14,949 bases of DNA from an uncultured Megasphaera sp. (GTDB lineage: Bacteria; Bacillota; Negativicutes; Veillonellales; Megasphaeraceae): contig URLP01000032.1 in the NCBI GenBank assembly GCA_900548635.1, positions 1-14,949 on the forward strand, read 5' to 3'. Shown here piece by piece: positions 13,768 to 14,949 of this stretch. Under the pieces are notes generated by a model. The model was not told the DNA's origin. It saw only the letters and a program-made list of their open reading frames with translations, and did not search any database. Both the position numbers and the translations under genes were made by a program. Position 1 is the first letter of the stretch; every line of letters begins with the position of its first letter.

Positions 13768-14670
13768 TCACTCTTTTTGTATATACACGACTCGCTGGGG
13801 ATAGGGTATGTCGATGCCGTTGGCATCGAAGGCGTCTTTGACTTTGGACATGGTGTCGTAGTAGACGGGGAAATAATCGGCGTTGGCGACTTTCGGGAAG
13901 GCGGCGATGCGTACGGAATTGTCGGCAAATTCGCGGATGCCGATTTCCATGGTGTCGGCGTTGAGGACCCGCTTGTCTTCCCGGAAAATCTGCTTCAAGA
14001 GGGCAATGACTTTGTGATGGTCGTTCTGGTAACTGATATCGAAGTAAAAGGTGATGTACCGTTCGGACTGATAGGAGCTGTTGGTCACCTGCGACGACGT
14101 AATGCTCGAATTCGGGATGAAGATGGTCTTGTTATCCTTCGTCGTAATGGCCGTATTCATCATCTGGATGCCCTTGACGCTGCCTTCGACGCCGCCGACG
14201 GAAATCCAGTCGCCGGCCTTGAAGGGCTTGAAGATGAGGATGAGGAGGCCTGAAGCGAAATTCGAAAGATTGCTCTGCAGAGCCAGGCCGACGGCCAAAC
14301 CAAAGGCGCCGAAAGCGGCCAGGAAGGAATTGGTCGGGATGCCGGCCTTATTCAGGGCCGACAGGAGGACCAGGGCCATGATGGCATAATAAATGAGCTG
14401 GCTGACGAAAGTAATGACCGTGTGGTCGTAATTGGCATGGTTCATCATGCGGACGGCCAAGTCCTTGAAGGCCCTGGCGACGTAGCGACCAACCATGAAG
14501 ATGATAATGGCATAGATGACGTCAGGCCCATGGTTGAGCAAAAAGTCCTTCAGGCGATCCAGCGTGGAAAAGCCTTGATAGACCTGATTCTGGACGTCGG
14601 CCTGGACGTCGGCCTGGACGACATTGGCCACCTGCTGCGCCGTATCCGCCGTATTTTCAGCAATGTTCAT
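13768..14670 (-). CDS. mscS: Small-conductance mechanosensitive channel, MscS family
   Basis: A 300-residue inner-membrane channel that opens under membrane tension and releases solutes during osmotic down-shock. Three membrane segments lie near residues 49-67, 85-107 and 115-147. The third, pore-lining one has the family sequence AFGAFGLAVGLALQSNLSNFASG, followed by KPFKAGDWISVGGVEGSV of the cytosolic beta domain and a C-terminal alpha/beta domain. The length is near the 286 residues of E. coli MscS. The N-terminal tail is polar and contains ADVQADVQ, encoded by a 12-base tandem repeat (about 14591-14620). The ATG has AGGAGGG eight bases upstream. It is a single-gene unit with its own promoter and terminator. 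Confidence 0.9.
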   Translation of the reverse strand: MNIAENTADTAQQVANVVQADVQADVQNQVYQGFSTLDRLKDFLLNHGPDVIYAIIIFMVGRYVARAFKDLAVRMMNHANYDHTVITFVSQLIYYAIMALVLLSALNKAGIPTNSFLAAFGAFGLAVGLALQSNLSNFASGLLILIFKPFKAGDWISVGGVEGSVKGIQMMNTAITTKDNKTIFIPNSSITSSQVTNSSYQSERYITFYFDISYQNDHHKVIALLKQIFREDKRVLNADTMEIGIREFADNSVRIAAFPKVANADYFPVYYDTMSKVKDAFDANGIDIPYPQRVVYIQKE

Positions 14671-14699
14671 AGGTGTACCCTCCTCTGTGTGATGAGCCT

Positions 14700-14708
14700 A
14701 TTATACCA
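14700..14708 (-). promoter_or_regulatory. Extended -10 promoter of the MscS-type gene
   Basis: Minus-strand TGG then TATAAT (14700-14705), a consensus -10 with the extended TG. No good -35 box is visible because the neighbouring hairpin occupies that space. The leader would be only about 20 bases, just enough for the ribosome site. Confidence 0.55.
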
Positions 14709-14709
14709 T

Positions 14710-14747
14710 GAAAAGGGGGCTGTCGCATTAAGCGACGAGCCCCTTTT
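14710..14747. terminator. Hairpin with A and T flanks upstream of mscS
   Basis: AAAAGGGGGCTGTCGC pairs with GCGACGAGCCCCTTTT around ATTAA with one bulge. It resembles the terminator at 5139-5179 (shared CTGTCGCAT). It would stop transcription from tuf reading into mscS and sits where the mscS -35 region would be. Confidence 0.6.
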
Positions 14748-14819
14748 GTGGTTCGTTTGCCGAAAATTCGTACAAACTTAGAACAAAGTATTCACAGGAT
14801 TCAGGCGGGCGCCCCTACA
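14741..14819 (+). repeat. Mosaic intergenic repeat, right copy
   Basis: Ordered blocks shared with 18-110: CCTTTTGTGGTTC, GTTTGCCGAAA, CACAGGATTC and GCGGGC. It then adds CGCCCCTACA, which is the core of the inverted repeat at 11693-11740. It is non-coding. Confidence 0.5.
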
Positions 14820-14855
14820 TTGCTAACGTCTCCCCCCCACTTCAAACTTCAAACT

Positions 14856-14892
14856 AAAAAAAGAGAGCTGCCACGAATGTAGCAACTCTCTT
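14856..14892 (-). terminator. Terminator of the gene at the right edge (tuf)
   Basis: On the minus strand, AAGAGAGTTGC and GCAGCTCTCTT pair, including one G-U wobble, and are followed by a T-run. It lies 17 bases after the stop codon of the edge gene. The short repeat TTCAAACTTCAAACT (14841-14855) follows. Confidence 0.8.
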
Positions 14893-14908
14893 ATTGGTAA
14901 AATCAGGC

Positions 14909-14949
14909 TTAGCCTTCGATTTCGGAGACGACGCCGGCACCTACGGTAC
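14909..14949 (-). CDS. tuf: Elongation factor Tu, C-terminal end (partial)
   Basis: Only 13 complete codons including the stop are present; the rest lies beyond the window. The encoded end TVGAGVVSEIEG then stop closely resembles the conserved EF-Tu terminus RTVGAGVVTxI. EF-Tu delivers aminoacyl-tRNA to the ribosome. The terminator just downstream supports this as a true gene end. The call rests on a very short stretch. Confidence 0.72.
   Translation of the reverse strand, partial: TVGAGVVSEIEG

Noticed and set aside
1..14949. tRNA, rRNA, insertion sequence or phage genes
   Set aside because: No transposase or integrase motifs, tRNA-like cloverleaf or rRNA sequence was recognised by eye.

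Overview
The window is a piece of a Negativicutes chromosome, most probably Megasphaera elsdenii or a close relative. The propionate CoA-transferase reads, from memory, as nearly identical to the M. elsdenii Pct used in metabolic engineering. The coding DNA is fairly GC-rich with AT-rich regulatory gaps, and genes have strong AGGAGG-type ribosome sites and sigma-70-like promoters. I could not run database searches, so the species call is inference.

Layout, left to right: (1) terminator-linked intergenic repeat and a strong hairpin terminator; (2) an ACS-type major facilitator transporter on the minus strand, preceded by a complete T-box riboswitch whose specifier reads best as UUC (Phe); (3) a Zn/Cd/Pb-type P1B ATPase (minus) with an unusual Cys/His/acid-rich N-terminal tail; (4) a divergent ketopantoate-reductase-family gene (plus), with a SmtB/CzrA-like operator candidate in the shared promoter region; (5) repeat DNA and a bidirectional terminator; (6) a five-gene minus-strand operon, transcribed pct - lcdC - lcdA - lcdB - acyl-CoA dehydrogenase; (7) a 548-base gap with the pct promoter, dyads and repeat DNA; (8) a lactate permease on its own promoter; (9) an MscS-type channel; (10) the last 13 codons of what looks like EF-Tu (tuf) at the right edge.

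The core is the acrylate (direct reduction) pathway. LctP brings in lactate, Pct makes (R)-lactoyl-CoA, the LcdC ATPase injects a high-energy electron into LcdAB, LcdAB dehydrates lactoyl-CoA to acryloyl-CoA, and the terminal acyl-CoA dehydrogenase is placed to reduce acryloyl-CoA to propionyl-CoA. Pct then recycles the CoA. Lactate racemase and electron-transferring flavoprotein genes are absent from the window and must lie elsewhere.

The pathway itself is known. The least expected items are the T-box in front of an MFS carrier of an organic-anion family, the ATPase N-terminus with no classical metal-binding domain, the hairpins that separate the dehydrogenase from lcdB, and a family of mosaic intergenic repeats that recur next to terminators.
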